From Rhynchopus euleeides (Eukaryota; Euglenozoa; Diplonemea; Diplonemida; Diplonemidae), in assembly GCA_963210315.1 (NCBI GenBank), contig OY723244.1, positions 744,001-808,000 on the forward strand: DNA of 64,000 nt. The letters are read 5' to 3'. A program made the position numbers and the translations under genes. Below, piece after piece: positions 49,797 through 59,654 of the stretch (positions are counted from its first letter, which is position 1; the number at the start of each line of letters is the position of its first letter). The notes below the pieces were generated by a model. That model saw only the letters and a list, made by a program, of their open reading frames with translations. It did not search any database and was not told where the DNA came from.

Positions 49797-52700
49797 CTAC
49801 GTCACAGCGGAGGCCCCACTCGGGTTAGAGTGTGGGGCCAACTCAGTGCCACTCCGGGGAGGAGGGCGTGCAGCATAGCCGGCGTGGTGTGCTTGGCAGC
49901 AATGTGGTAGTGTTTTGCCATCGCTGTAGCAGTCACCGCATCGGTCCATGCTGTGGCGTTTGCAGAAGCCCATAGTGACCGGGAGCCCGTCCCCCTCCTT
50001 GTGGTGGTTGCGGCAGCACACCTCCTCCGGGAGGCGCCGCTTCTGGCATGCCGAGCAACGGGGCTTCCAATGCAACTTGCAGGCAAGCACCTTTGCGTTC
50101 CTCCTGGCACCAGGGGGAGCAGTTCGGGGGGCAGCGCCCCTCCGCTCCCATGGGCGCCCTACCCGGCTGTTGGCCTGCCGACCACGCGCCGCCCACTGCT
50201 GGGCCGATTGCTGCCAACCCTCAGGGTAGTGCGGCTGCGGAGCGAAGGTAGCGGCCCACGCCATTCCGCGATCATGGAACACTGTATCCGTCCGGCTGGG
50301 GGCTGGCACAGCCAGGTGCGCTTGGAGGCTGCGCATCACCGACTCAGTGGCAGGGTTCAGCTGGGCCCTCCTCGACAGGCCCGCCGCCACAGATCCACCG
50401 ATCGCCGTGAGGACTGTTGAGTTGGCAGCATGGCCGCAATGCCAGGGCCCAGTGCCTACTTTCGTCACCATGCTGCAGAGCCCCTTCAGCGAGGCAGCCT
50501 TCCCCAGGATACTGCTCTGGAACACCGTGAGGTCCTGCTGGAGCTGCTGCCGTGAGGCCCCCAGCCTTTCAGCCTCGTCCATCGCGGCGTTACTGAGGGC
50601 ATCAGCATCTGTGTTGGATTCCCTCTTCACATGCTCGTATGTGAGAGTGAACCTCGGTTGGAGGTCCGCAGCTAGCCGGGACGTGCTGAGGAACAGAGGA
50701 CGGAGGGCGGCATCCCGGCACAATGAGTCCCCTTGGAGCTGGCGCAGCACCACCTGGGAGTCGCCCCGCACTGTGACTGGGCCCTCAGGGGCATCACCCC
50801 TCTCGAGGAGGCGCAGACCTGCACGGAGCGCCTCGTACTCAGCAATGTTGTTGCTACGCACGTTCAGCAGCGGGAGTACTTTCTCTGAAACCTTGCAACC
50901 GTCTTGGTATAGCACCGCCCCTGCCCCCGCCACGGCGAAGGGGGTGCCATTGTCGCGCGCACCACCGTCAAAGTACAGGGTGAGCCCTGGGGCTGTGTCT
51001 GCAGGGATGCGCGAGCGGGCCTCCCTCGCGCCCTTCCTATTCGGGTCCACGTGGGCGGGGGGGCGGATGCGGCGCGTCACGGTGTCTGGGAGGGTAAGGC
51101 CAGTTGATAGCTCGAAGTCCACGGCCAGCTCCATCAGGGTCACAGTATGCTCACTCCCCTGCGGTCCCCACTTTAGGCCCCTTAGCCAGTCGCAGAGGGC
51201 CACCCACATGCCTGGGGGCCGCTTGCCCCACGTCTGCTTGACTTCGGAAGGCGCCAGTGCAGGGATGGAGGCACTCTCGGGGTTAGGGGTGCTCCACTCC
51301 CAGGGGTAGACGGTAGTACGGTGATGGCGCACAGAGCGGTCGAGCAGCCCGTCCTTCTCCTGTCGCGCCGCCAGGACTGCGATGAAGTAGCGGTGGAGCT
51401 GTGCCACGGTGGTGATCCTGTCCGCAAAGGACATGGGCAGCGGCTGCTCGTTCTCCGGGACGCTGTATCTGTAAATGGGCGCCACCCCGCACTGGGCCAG
51501 GCATGCCGGCCAGGCCGTCCGGTCCCTCGCTGCTATGGGGTGCTTCTGGCGGACTGGCTCCCATGCCGCGCAGTCCCACCACAGGTGTGATACCGTCTCC
51601 GGGGTCCCAGATGTGCAGTATCGGCACACCTCCCCCAGACCTGTGCGCCCACGAGCAGGCACCGCCCCTGCAACAACGGAGCGGAGGAGGCCTCGCTGGT
51701 ACCCCGTGATTGCAGCGCCCTCTCCCTCCAGGACGCAACGTGTCACCCTCCCGTCAATGCCGTGCTCTGCTCCTTGGAAGTCGTCTCTGCGTTCGGCCAG
51801 CTTCTTCGCCGTTGCGTTACGCAGGGATTGGCGGAGGTCGTGTGCAAAGATAGCCCAGGCGCTCGGTGTTGCAGCAACAGGGTCGAAGGTGACATCGCGA
51901 CCAGCTTCGTCAGTGTAAGCCAGGGTGGTCGCAGCACTCCAGCGCCATTCAATCCCCTGCAGGGCGGCCCAGAAAAGCGCGAAGGGGCCTGTCCCCTCAA
52001 GCCTCTCTCTACTCCCCCAGGCTGCCTCGGACAGCACCCTGCTGTGACTCCACTTTTTGATCTGCTTGGCCCATGTGGTGATCTGCCGGTAGGGGGGGGC
52101 GACAGCGGGGTCCACCCGGTGCGCCTGATGGAGGACACACAGCACAATCTCCTGTGCTCTGCGAGGTGGGCCAGACCAGAGCGCGGCGACGAAGAGGCCC
52201 CTCCATCGCCTGATGTCCTTGCTGTCCCAACGAGTTACGAGGGCATCGTAATATAGTCGAGCCCCTGCCGTCATCGCCGCCGCCTGCCCTTTCCATTGCA
52301 CCGGCAGGGGCAGCGCTGAGGTTCTGCGGAGGTTCTGCTGCGCACCTTCCTTCCGGCGGGCGATGCGCTCGGACTGGGGCGCTGTGCGCCCTTCCCTGAT
52401 CAGGCGCGCGTGTAGCATGGCCCCGAGACAGTCGAAGCTGTTGCGCTGCCGGAGGGGAGTGGCCTCGCCATCCCTTGCCCGGTACATAATCCGGAGCGGC
52501 CCGGGGGATGTCGAGAAAACGTGAGACTTGATTTCTGCACAAATAGCCATCCCGGTGTCGTGGGAGAAACCCGCAGAGTCGTCTACAACGTCTTGCAGGA
52601 TCTCCGGGCTGGGGGCTGTGGCGTATACGTCGTCAACGAAAGACAGCGCCCTTGTGTCCTGCCGGTGCTCGACCATCCTCATCCACACACCCACCAGCAC

Positions 52701-55640
52701 GTTAATCAGCACGACACTGATGGGGCAACCCTGCATGATGCCGTTAGTTGGCAGGAAGCCTTCCCCGATGGTGCCGCTCGCCCGGAAGTGCCGCTGCATC
52801 GTCCTGTACGCTGCTCGCAGGGTGCGCAGGACACGGGCGTCGAAACCGAGCTCCGCAGCCAGGCGGAAGGTGAGGTCGATTGGCACCGTGTCGAAGCACT
52901 TCTTGAAGTCGAGGGCGACTCCGTGCAGCGGTCGCCCTGTGAGGTGGGCTTCTTCAATACGTGCCGCCAGGTGCCAGATGAGGTCCTCCGCACCGTGGCC
53001 AGGCCGGCAGCCGTGCAGGTCTTCGGGCGCGATGATCTCCAACCACTTCAGTGCCGGTTTCACCCGGATAGCTGCCCACACTCTGTACAGCACGGGGGTG
53101 ATACTGATGGGGCGCTGCGACAGTGGCTCTCCTGAGCTGCCAGGCTTGGGGATGAGGCAGATCATGGCGTGCATCAGCTGCTCCGGCCACTCGCCCGACC
53201 GTTCAACTTCGTTGAACACCTCCGCGAAGAGCCTGAGGAGTTCGTGCGGGAGTTGTCTCAGTTCGTGGACCCGCCAACCGTGCAGGCCCGGCGAGGTGGA
53301 CGTGGACATCTTGGCCAAGGCCTTCCCAACGTCTTCTGCCGTGATGGTCTTGCACTCCATGTCAGCCACCTCGGGGAGAAAGCGGAGGTACTTTTGGCGG
53401 AAGGTGTCCCACCGGGGCTCTGGCGTCGTTGCGTACTTACGGAAGTACCCTCCCCACGCCGTGTCGCTCCTCAGCAGCTCGTCCGCCTCCTTGGGGCAGG
53501 CCGTGAAAGAGCCGTCTTCGCGCCGCATGAAGGTGGCTGGAGCGCAGAAGCGATCTGCGAGGTACGCGAACACCTGCCCTGCCTCGTATGTCCAAGCTTT
53601 CTGCATCCTCGCCTTCCACGTGCGGATCCTCGCGTCGCGGAGCCTGTCGAACATGCCCCTCTGCGACCCCTCCAAGGCAATGAGGGCCTGCTCCAGGATC
53701 TCCAGGTCCGGCAACTGCGAGGTTGTGTTCGTCAGCGCTGCTTGCAGCCCCTGGGGGAGGCCCCCCTCCCTCAGGCGTTTCTTTGCGGCGTTCCAGGCGT
53801 GCTTCTCCCCATTCGTGAGGCCGTACGGTGCATCGGCTTGCAGTCGCTTGAGACCCTCTTGGACGAGGCATCGGAGGTTCCCCAACAGTCCGTCCTTCGC
53901 CCGGGTGTTCGTGTCACCGGCCCCCCGTGCAGAGGCGGGGTGGTGCTTGGTGGCCGCCCGCGACCACTGCATGTGGTAGCCCTCCGCTCTGCCTGTGTAG
54001 GCCGCTTCCTGCCTCTCCAGGTGGCCTACATGGACACGCTTTAGGAAACGCTCGCCGCAGGTGGAGGCTCGGTGGAGGAGCTGCGCGGCCGTTGCTCCGT
54101 GGCGCAGTTCCCCCTCTGCAAGCACGTCCTGCATTATCCCTCTCGCCGCAGCGTCTCCCAGCTTGGGCTTACCCGCAGGGAAAGGGGTGGGAAGAATGCA
54201 GATCTTTTTGGGGCGGCGGAAGGCAGTGAGGTCTAGGTCTACAAAAAGCGGGCAGTGCGTGGGTATGTCGTAGTCCCCCCGCTTCGCCACCTCAACGCGA
54301 CGCAGGGCCGGCGCTGCGCAGGAGTTCATCAGGCAGATGTCCAGCCGAGTGCCGTTCTCCGACGCCCAGCACGTGTTCTGCACGCTCTGTTGTGCGAGCT
54401 CCGCATGCGTCGTCGCCACGTCGACCCAGCCGCCCACCCGGCACGCCTGGGACAGCGTGGCGCTGGTTTCCGGGTTGGTGTTGAGGTCCCCCATCAGTAG
54501 CACGGGCACCTGCCCCAACCCAGCTGCGAGGTCGAGCGTCTCTTGCAGGAGGGCTTCCCGCTGCTCACCCACTTCGGTCCCCGAGTGGCCGTACACGCTC
54601 AGGATATGAAGCGCCGTTTTCCCGTCTCCAATAGCTAGCACTACGTGCACCATGCGGGTACTGTCGTACAACTTCTGCTCCTGCGCGGTCTTCGGCTGCA
54701 CCACTTGCGCGACAAGGCCCTCCTTCGCCATGACAGCCACACCTCCGGGCCTTGTTTGTTCGCGGCCGTTCGCGCCTGCGACCCTGGGCATGCCCTTGCC
54801 CCAGTGCATAGCCCAGCCGTGGGCTGCGAAGTAGCCGTTGTGCGTGCCCTTGCTCGGGTCCGGGACTCGGGTTTCCTGCAGGGCCACAACATCCGCCTTC
54901 AGGCCCGCCACGTCGCCTAGGTGCGTCTGCAGTGACGTTACGTTCGCTGTCGCCAGCCTGATCACTCCCGGTGTTGTTAGTTGATATGCAGGATGCCGCA
55001 ATCGCCGCGGGGGCGGTGACGCTGTGGACCCCTGGACGGGCGTAGGCACTCGCGTCCCGTCCGCTGTGGCCGGGGTGGGCATAGGAAGGGCTGCAGGGAT
55101 GTCCCACTGGTTCGTCGGCGTCACAGCTAGCTCCCGGGCCAGGCTAAGGGGGAAACGGAGCACATCGTAGTGGAAGGGCCTCCACGTAAGGCCCAGCACC
55201 TTGGCTCCCTCCCCACACCGGGTCATGCATTGCTTGCTGTTGGAGGCGAGCAGCCACACCTGGGCATCCAGAACTTCTGCCGCAACCCGGAGGGTAGCCG
55301 CGTCTCCGTATGTCCCCGGGCGCGTCTGCTTCTCGACGTAGTCGTCGTAGGATGTAGGGGCCTGCGGGTCATCGTGGTCGGGCACGTACGAGGCCCTGCG
55401 CTCTGCGTTTTGCCGCATGGACGACGCCACCGCTGCACGCAACCCGCCTGCTGTCCACTCCGCGCACTGCTCTGCAAGGCCGGCGTACTGGCAGTTGCCG
55501 TCCTTCGGCACTGGTACCCGGAGCGCCATCAGTCTCCTTGCAGCATGCGTCAACCACTGCTCGTCTTGCTCTATGGTGGAGGGGGAGTACTCCTGTCCCC
55601 CCCCACGGAGGCGCCGGGGTTCTCCTGCCCCTGTCGCCAA
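49797..55640 (-). CDS. LINE ORF2: OTU protease, AP endonuclease, reverse transcriptase, RNase H, Cys/His domain
   Basis: 1947 codons; the first in-frame ATG is codon 38 (55529), and the frame is open further upstream, so the start is uncertain. OTU-like domain at 38-165: KDGNCQYAGLAEQ with Cys50, YGDAATLRVAAEVL, and His157 in FHYDVL. APE endonuclease at about 225-470: RLATANVTSLQ, VVALQETRV, LLMGDLNTNP, THCPLFVDLDL. RT at about 770-1080: ICLIPKPGSSGEPLSQRPIS, ALDFKKCFDTVP, NGIMQGCPISVVLIN and FVDDVY (Asp near 1003). Zinc knuckle CRYCTSGTPETVSHLWWDC. RNase H at about 1550-1690 of the archaeal/plant-LINE type: YFDGGARDNG, NNIAEYEALRAGLRL, RGDSQVVLRQL, HVKRESNTDADAL. The C-terminal Cys/His domain (CKLHWKPRCSAC ... 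CKRHSMDRCGDC ... CCQAHH) is shared with two other LINE remnants here. It should nick DNA, copy the element RNA and degrade the RNA strand; the OTU domain may act on ubiquitin chains. Confidence 0.9.
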   Translation of the reverse strand: MATGAGEPRRLRGGGQEYSPSTIEQDEQWLTHAARRLMALRVPVPKDGNCQYAGLAEQCAEWTAGGLRAAVASSMRQNAERRASYVPDHDDPQAPTSYDDYVEKQTRPGTYGDAATLRVAAEVLDAQVWLLASNSKQCMTRCGEGAKVLGLTWRPFHYDVLRFPLSLARELAVTPTNQWDIPAALPMPTPATADGTRVPTPVQGSTASPPPRRLRHPAYQLTTPGVIRLATANVTSLQTHLGDVAGLKADVVALQETRVPDPSKGTHNGYFAAHGWAMHWGKGMPRVAGANGREQTRPGGVAVMAKEGLVAQVVQPKTAQEQKLYDSTRMVHVVLAIGDGKTALHILSVYGHSGTEVGEQREALLQETLDLAAGLGQVPVLLMGDLNTNPETSATLSQACRVGGWVDVATTHAELAQQSVQNTCWASENGTRLDICLMNSCAAPALRRVEVAKRGDYDIPTHCPLFVDLDLTAFRRPKKICILPTPFPAGKPKLGDAAARGIMQDVLAEGELRHGATAAQLLHRASTCGERFLKRVHVGHLERQEAAYTGRAEGYHMQWSRAATKHHPASARGAGDTNTRAKDGLLGNLRCLVQEGLKRLQADAPYGLTNGEKHAWNAAKKRLREGGLPQGLQAALTNTTSQLPDLEILEQALIALEGSQRGMFDRLRDARIRTWKARMQKAWTYEAGQVFAYLADRFCAPATFMRREDGSFTACPKEADELLRSDTAWGGYFRKYATTPEPRWDTFRQKYLRFLPEVADMECKTITAEDVGKALAKMSTSTSPGLHGWRVHELRQLPHELLRLFAEVFNEVERSGEWPEQLMHAMICLIPKPGSSGEPLSQRPISITPVLYRVWAAIRVKPALKWLEIIAPEDLHGCRPGHGAEDLIWHLAARIEEAHLTGRPLHGVALDFKKCFDTVPIDLTFRLAAELGFDARVLRTLRAAYRTMQRHFRASGTIGEGFLPTNGIMQGCPISVVLINVLVGVWMRMVEHRQDTRALSFVDDVYATAPSPEILQDVVDDSAGFSHDTGMAICAEIKSHVFSTSPGPLRIMYRARDGEATPLRQRNSFDCLGAMLHARLIREGRTAPQSERIARRKEGAQQNLRRTSALPLPVQWKGQAAAMTAGARLYYDALVTRWDSKDIRRWRGLFVAALWSGPPRRAQEIVLCVLHQAHRVDPAVAPPYRQITTWAKQIKKWSHSRVLSEAAWGSRERLEGTGPFALFWAALQGIEWRWSAATTLAYTDEAGRDVTFDPVAATPSAWAIFAHDLRQSLRNATAKKLAERRDDFQGAEHGIDGRVTRCVLEGEGAAITGYQRGLLRSVVAGAVPARGRTGLGEVCRYCTSGTPETVSHLWWDCAAWEPVRQKHPIAARDRTAWPACLAQCGVAPIYRYSVPENEQPLPMSFADRITTVAQLHRYFIAVLAARQEKDGLLDRSVRHHRTTVYPWEWSTPNPESASIPALAPSEVKQTWGKRPPGMWVALCDWLRGLKWGPQGSEHTVTLMELAVDFELSTGLTLPDTVTRRIRPPAHVDPNRKGAREARSRIPADTAPGLTLYFDGGARDNGTPFAVAGAGAVLYQDGCKVSEKVLPLLNVRSNNIAEYEALRAGLRLLERGDAPEGPVTVRGDSQVVLRQLQGDSLCRDAALRPLFLSTSRLAADLQPRFTLTYEHVKRESNTDADALSNAAMDEAERLGASRQQLQQDLTVFQSSILGKAASLKGLCSMVTKVGTGPWHCGHAANSTVLTAIGGSVAAGLSRRAQLNPATESVMRSLQAHLAVPAPSRTDTVFHDRGMAWAATFAPQPHYPEGWQQSAQQWAARGRQANSRVGRPWERRGAAPRTAPPGARRNAKVLACKLHWKPRCSACQKRRLPEEVCCRNHHKEGDGLPVTMGFCKRHSMDRCGDCYSDGKTLPHCCQAHHAGYAARPPPRSGTELAPHSNPSGASAVT

Positions 55641-55922
55641 ATCTACGGGGTCCCAGCACGGGGCCGTTGCCCGGGTATCTCCTGCCCGTACAGCGGCTCG
55701 GCTGGGTCTAGGTGGGGTTGGGGGTGATGTTGGGGTTGGGGTTCTACTTGGGGTGTGTGGAGGTGTTTGTATACGCCCCGAGACCTCCTGTTTCTCGGGG
55801 TGGGGTGCGGCTGGGGGCCCGACGGCGAACGTGATTTGTCCCCAGACGTGGTCGGCACCCCGGCCAGGGGGAACGTTAATCTCCTGCGCGGGTCCCCCCC
55901 GCTGGCCGGAGCGCCCGCCCCC

Positions 55923-58442
55923 CTATTCCTCATCCGGCTTCTGCGGGTAGGGGGTAAGGCGGTTGGAACGAGGCTTCAGGTACGCCGTGATGGAGGCCTG
56001 CCTGGTCCTCCCGTTCCTGCTGGCTCCCGGCACCCTACAGGGTGGGGCCTCATCCCCGCCAACTGCCGTGGGCGTCAGGGCTTCGAGGAGGGGTGGGGCC
56101 GGCGGGGCAGGCTGGGCAGGCGGCGCCGGTGCTGCCGGCGGCACTGCTGCTGGCTGCGCTGGGGTCGGGGCGGCGCTCGACGTTGTTGGTGCCCCGGGTG
56201 CCATAGGTGTCACGGGTTTACTGCTCGAATCACTGGGCGGGGCAGGGGCGGAGGAGTCAGAGGCGGCGGAGGTGGCAGAGGTGGTGGTGGTGGTGGTGGT
56301 GGTGCTGGGGGAGGAGCGGGCGGGTTTTGTGGGTGCTGGCAGGGCATCCGCAGCCGGCCCGGCCGTGGGCCCCGCCGGCGGTTTGCCCTTCGCCCCCTTG
56401 GACGCACCCAGCCCCTTTGTGGCAGCGCTCAGCTCCCGCCTCACGGAGATGAGCATCTCCTGGTGTTGCAGCTTGCGCTGCTCCTCCGCGTCGCGCACCC
56501 CCTCTAGCAGGCCCTGCCAGCTCTGCCCGAGCTCGCTGGCCTGCTGCGTCAGCTGGCGCTGCACCCTCTCGCCCTCCTCCTTCCCTGCCTGTTGGAGGTC
56601 AGCTCGAAGGGTAGTGTCGAGCTGGGTTGCCTTCTCGGCAAGGGCCTTGAGCTGCTGGGCCCCGTGCCGCGCCATCTGCGCCTCGCAGGTCCCCCGCAGC
56701 TCCCCACACACCTCATCCAGGCGGCTCTGGAGGCGGGCCACCTGCTCCCCGGTCGCCCGCTCCGACTGCTGCTGGGCGGCCGTGGCGTCCTTGCGGTCAG
56801 CCTCGCAGGAGGCCCGCAGGTCGCGCACCGTGACCCCCAGGCGCTCCGTCTGCCGCCGCAGCTCGCCCACCGCGGCTTCCCCCTGCTGCGCCTCCCACGC
56901 CCTGCGGAGCTCCGCCACCGCCGCGTCCAGGCGCTGCTGCTCCTGCCCGCGCTGCGCCTCCAGGTCGGCCCTGACCGCGTCCACCTCCGCCTGGAGCTGC
57001 TGCGCCTGGTGGTGGGAGAGGGGCGTCTGCTCGCTCGCCTCCGCGGCTTGCAGGCTCAGCATGGCCTTGCAAGCGCCGCTGAGGCGCTCCTCAAGCGCCC
57101 GGTGCTTGAGGTCCCGCTGCGCAAGCTGGCCCTGCATGTCGGCCTCGAGGGCCTTGTGGCTGGCCTCCCAGCCCTTGCGCGACGCAGTCAGATCCGTCGC
57201 ATGCGCGCGGCCTTGCCCCTCCAAGGCGGTGAGCCCAGCAGCCAGCTTCTGCAGATCCGTGCTCGCTGCTGCCTCACCCACCGCCTTGCCCAGCCCTCCG
57301 ACATGCTCGCGGAGGCGGGAGACCGTCACGCCCATCGACTGCTGGTGCTTCGCGACCTCCAGGAGCTGGGCCTTGTGCTCCTTTAGTTCACGCTCCGTTT
57401 TCAGTGTGGACGTAGTGGCTGTAGTGGTGGGGGGTGTGGTGGTGGGGCGCTCCTGGAGGCTCTTCAGCAGGGCCCCTTGCGCCTGCAGCTGCTCCTCCTG
57501 GCGGCCGAGGCGGTCCCCCATGCGCTGCATCTGCAGCTCGTGCTGCTGGGCGTGGCTGTCCAGCCGGGCCTCGAGCAGCGCCACCTGCTCGGCGTGCTGC
57601 TCCCCCTGGCGGCGCAGGCGGTCTTCGAGCCACTGCTCTGACAGGCCCGGGTGCCCCTGCATCGCCTCCATCCGCTGCCCCAGCTCGCCCTGCCGTGCCT
57701 GCTGGGTCAGCAGCTGGGCCTCCAGCCGCTTGCGGTGGCCGTCCTGGTCCTGCAGGAGGCGGCGCAGGCCCTGCAGCTCGGCTTGACAAGCCGCGCCGTC
57801 GCCCTGCGTGGCGGAGTCGGCGGCGGCAGGTGCGGGGTCATGCCCGAGCTCCCGCAGGCGCCCGGCGAGCTTCTCCAGATCCTTCTGGAGCTGGGCAGCT
57901 CTCTGCTGTGCCTGCTGCGCCTGCTGCTTCGCCGCCGCTGCTGCTCCGCCACCACGCCCGGTCCGCCCAACCGTGCCGCTGGCCTGCGACTTCGCAGACC
58001 TTCCCGCCTTCGCGGCCGTGGCGCGCTCCTCCTGGAGCCTGTCGCGGACGCTCTCATAGCGCCGCTTCAGGCGGAGCACCTCCTCGGCCTGCTTCTTCGC
58101 GGCCGCCTCCCTCTGCTTCTGCTCCTCGAGGAGCAGCGTGTCCGTCAGGACCACCTCCTTCCCGTTGACTACTAGAGTCCATGTGGGGGGGGTGCCGTGG
58201 GTGGGGGGTTGCTCGGCAGCGAGGACGGCGACGCCGCCCTCCAGGCTGTCCAGCGCCGCCTCCCACCGGAGGTGGTCGAGAATGGTGCGCACGTGGGCGG
58301 CACCATAGAGGGGGGGAAGGGGTTGGAGCTCGTATCTGCGAGGTTCCGTGAATTCGAGGGGGGGCAGGGGGGCGGCCTGTTGGCCACCGGCCTGGGAGCC
58401 GGTGTTCCCGGAGGAGACCCCGTGGAGGTCGGCCTGTGACAT
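55923..58442 (-). CDS. LINE ORF1: long coiled-coil protein
   Basis: 839 residues from ATG 58442-58440 (MSQADLHG); the frame is open a further 28 codons upstream without ATG. A short globular N-terminus (about 30-100, with TWTLVVNGKEVVLTDTLL) leads to heptad-rich Glu/Gln/Arg/Leu segments to about residue 680, so it should form long coiled-coil oligomers as LINE ORF1 proteins do. A Pro/Ala/Thr-rich low-complexity region (runs of Thr and Ala-Pro) follows. The last 30 residues contain RQASITAYLKPR, which resembles a PCNA-interacting (PIP) motif (Q..I..Y-L). No RRM or zinc knuckle was seen. Likely role: binding the element RNA and assembling the RNP; the PIP reading is inference. Confidence 0.75.
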   Translation of the reverse strand: MSQADLHGVSSGNTGSQAGGQQAAPLPPLEFTEPRRYELQPLPPLYGAAHVRTILDHLRWEAALDSLEGGVAVLAAEQPPTHGTPPTWTLVVNGKEVVLTDTLLLEEQKQREAAAKKQAEEVLRLKRRYESVRDRLQEERATAAKAGRSAKSQASGTVGRTGRGGGAAAAAKQQAQQAQQRAAQLQKDLEKLAGRLRELGHDPAPAAADSATQGDGAACQAELQGLRRLLQDQDGHRKRLEAQLLTQQARQGELGQRMEAMQGHPGLSEQWLEDRLRRQGEQHAEQVALLEARLDSHAQQHELQMQRMGDRLGRQEEQLQAQGALLKSLQERPTTTPPTTTATTSTLKTERELKEHKAQLLEVAKHQQSMGVTVSRLREHVGGLGKAVGEAAASTDLQKLAAGLTALEGQGRAHATDLTASRKGWEASHKALEADMQGQLAQRDLKHRALEERLSGACKAMLSLQAAEASEQTPLSHHQAQQLQAEVDAVRADLEAQRGQEQQRLDAAVAELRRAWEAQQGEAAVGELRRQTERLGVTVRDLRASCEADRKDATAAQQQSERATGEQVARLQSRLDEVCGELRGTCEAQMARHGAQQLKALAEKATQLDTTLRADLQQAGKEEGERVQRQLTQQASELGQSWQGLLEGVRDAEEQRKLQHQEMLISVRRELSAATKGLGASKGAKGKPPAGPTAGPAADALPAPTKPARSSPSTTTTTTTTSATSAASDSSAPAPPSDSSSKPVTPMAPGAPTTSSAAPTPAQPAAVPPAAPAPPAQPAPPAPPLLEALTPTAVGGDEAPPCRVPGASRNGRTRQASITAYLKPRSNRLTPYPQKPDEE

Positions 58443-59654
58443 CCTGCCCGTGTATCCCTCTCTCCTCCTGTGTGTGTGTGTGTGGGAGTCGGGGGAGAGG
58501 GAGAGGGGGGGTGGGGGGGGCGGCACCAGAGTTAGCTCGGCGGCCGACCTCGACTCAGCAAGGATGGCGTGGGGCGGTGGGAGACGGGTGTGTGTGTGTG
58601 TGTGTGTGTTTCTTCTGATACCCTGTGTGTCAATTGGACTGTGTCAGTCGCGTGTCCCATACTTTTTCGCGCGTGTGAGAGACTTCACGAGTGTGTGGTG
58701 ATCGCGTTTTGAGTCCGCTGATCCTGCGCAAGTCAATACCACCTGTGTGTGTGCGACGGTGGCTGATGTTTCCATGTGGGTTTGCATGTCATTTGGCGTG
58801 TAACTATTTTATGCATGCGCACCTCCTTCCCCAATGTTGCACGCGCACTACACACACACCTGTGTGTAGTGCACGTGCAACATTCGCTGTGTGTTTTTAC
58901 ATGCACCCACATGTCTCTGGATGAACCCACCACATGGAATTTGCACCACCGCCCTGTCAGTGCAATGCCCCAATGCCCCATACCCTCTAGCCGTGGTCAC
59001 AGTGGAGGTAGCATCAAGAGCAAGGCCCTTGATGTGAACTGCACTGCTACAGATGCTCCACCCCACCACCCGATGTGTATCGCCAGTGCTACTGCAGGCA
59101 GCGACCCCCCTCACCCACCCGTTGTTGCATCAGATTCAGTTGGCCCGAATAGTCGGGTGTTATTTGCGCATTTTGTTCTTACTAGTTGCGAGCGACGAAG
59201 CGTAGCGAAGTCGCGAAGTAGCTCGAAGGAAATCGTACGACTCAATATTTTGGATTGGCACATTCCATGCCACTTCACAGGGCCTCATCACACCCTTGTG
59301 ATGTAAGTGTGCACTCAACAAAAGTCCGGAACTGATCTCCCTGCTGCTGGACAGGGCGTCGACATTAAGTCCTTCATCGGCACGGCATTGGGCCATCCGT
59401 CAGAAAGACGTGTGCACCTTGCCCTTCCATCTACGCTGCGCAAGGTGGCCAGGCTGTTCTGAGCGAGAGCCACAGTTTCGGCGCTGTCTGAACGACACGG
59501 TTGGCCGAGTTGTTGAACTTCACTGGGAGGAGCCACGTCAGGCCACAGACTCTCTGATCCCCTCCAACGTCCCACACACTGCCCACACCATCACACTCTC
59601 AAGGAAGGCTCTGCTGTTACGCGCAAGGTCCAACGCGAAAACGAATACGCAACT
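58443..59654. other. LINE 5' region and dispersed repeats, then 5' flank of WD-9
   Basis: Contains two GT microsatellites (about 58470 and 58590-58610), dispersed modules (gatcctgcgc near 58722, gcatcaagagca near 59009) and a short cacacacctgtgtgtagtgc palindrome near 58855. No supported gene. From about 59560 it becomes the WD-9 upstream region. Confidence 0.45.

Larger units (their letters stand above)
49797..58442 (-). mobile_element. Two-ORF LINE (non-LTR retrotransposon) with OTU, APE, RT and RNase H
   Basis: ORF1 (58442-55923) and ORF2 (55640-49797) lie in order on the minus strand, 282 bp apart, and both are open. Stated limits are those of the ORFs; UTRs extend beyond but their edges are not visible. 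The dispersed gtgtgtg/gatcctgcgc modules occur on both sides (49736-49790 and 58693-58743). The domain order OTU - AP endonuclease - RT - zinc knuckle - RNase H - Cys/His has some parallel in Dualen/RandI elements of green algae, but I see no restriction-like endonuclease. Intact ORFs suggest a recently active element. Confidence 0.85.

Noticed and set aside
52528..53979. 483-codon plus-strand ORF opposite LINE ORF2
   Set aside because: Antisense frame of the RT region; the minus strand has the RT motifs.
49797..55640. Restriction-like endonuclease in LINE ORF2 (true Dualen element)
   Set aside because: The C-terminus has a Cys/His cluster but I could not see the conserved PD-(D/E)xK-type residues; only the AP endonuclease is supported.
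55963..57786. 607-codon plus-strand ORF opposite LINE ORF1
   Set aside because: Cys/Ser/Arg-rich shadow of the coiled-coil gene; no domain visible.
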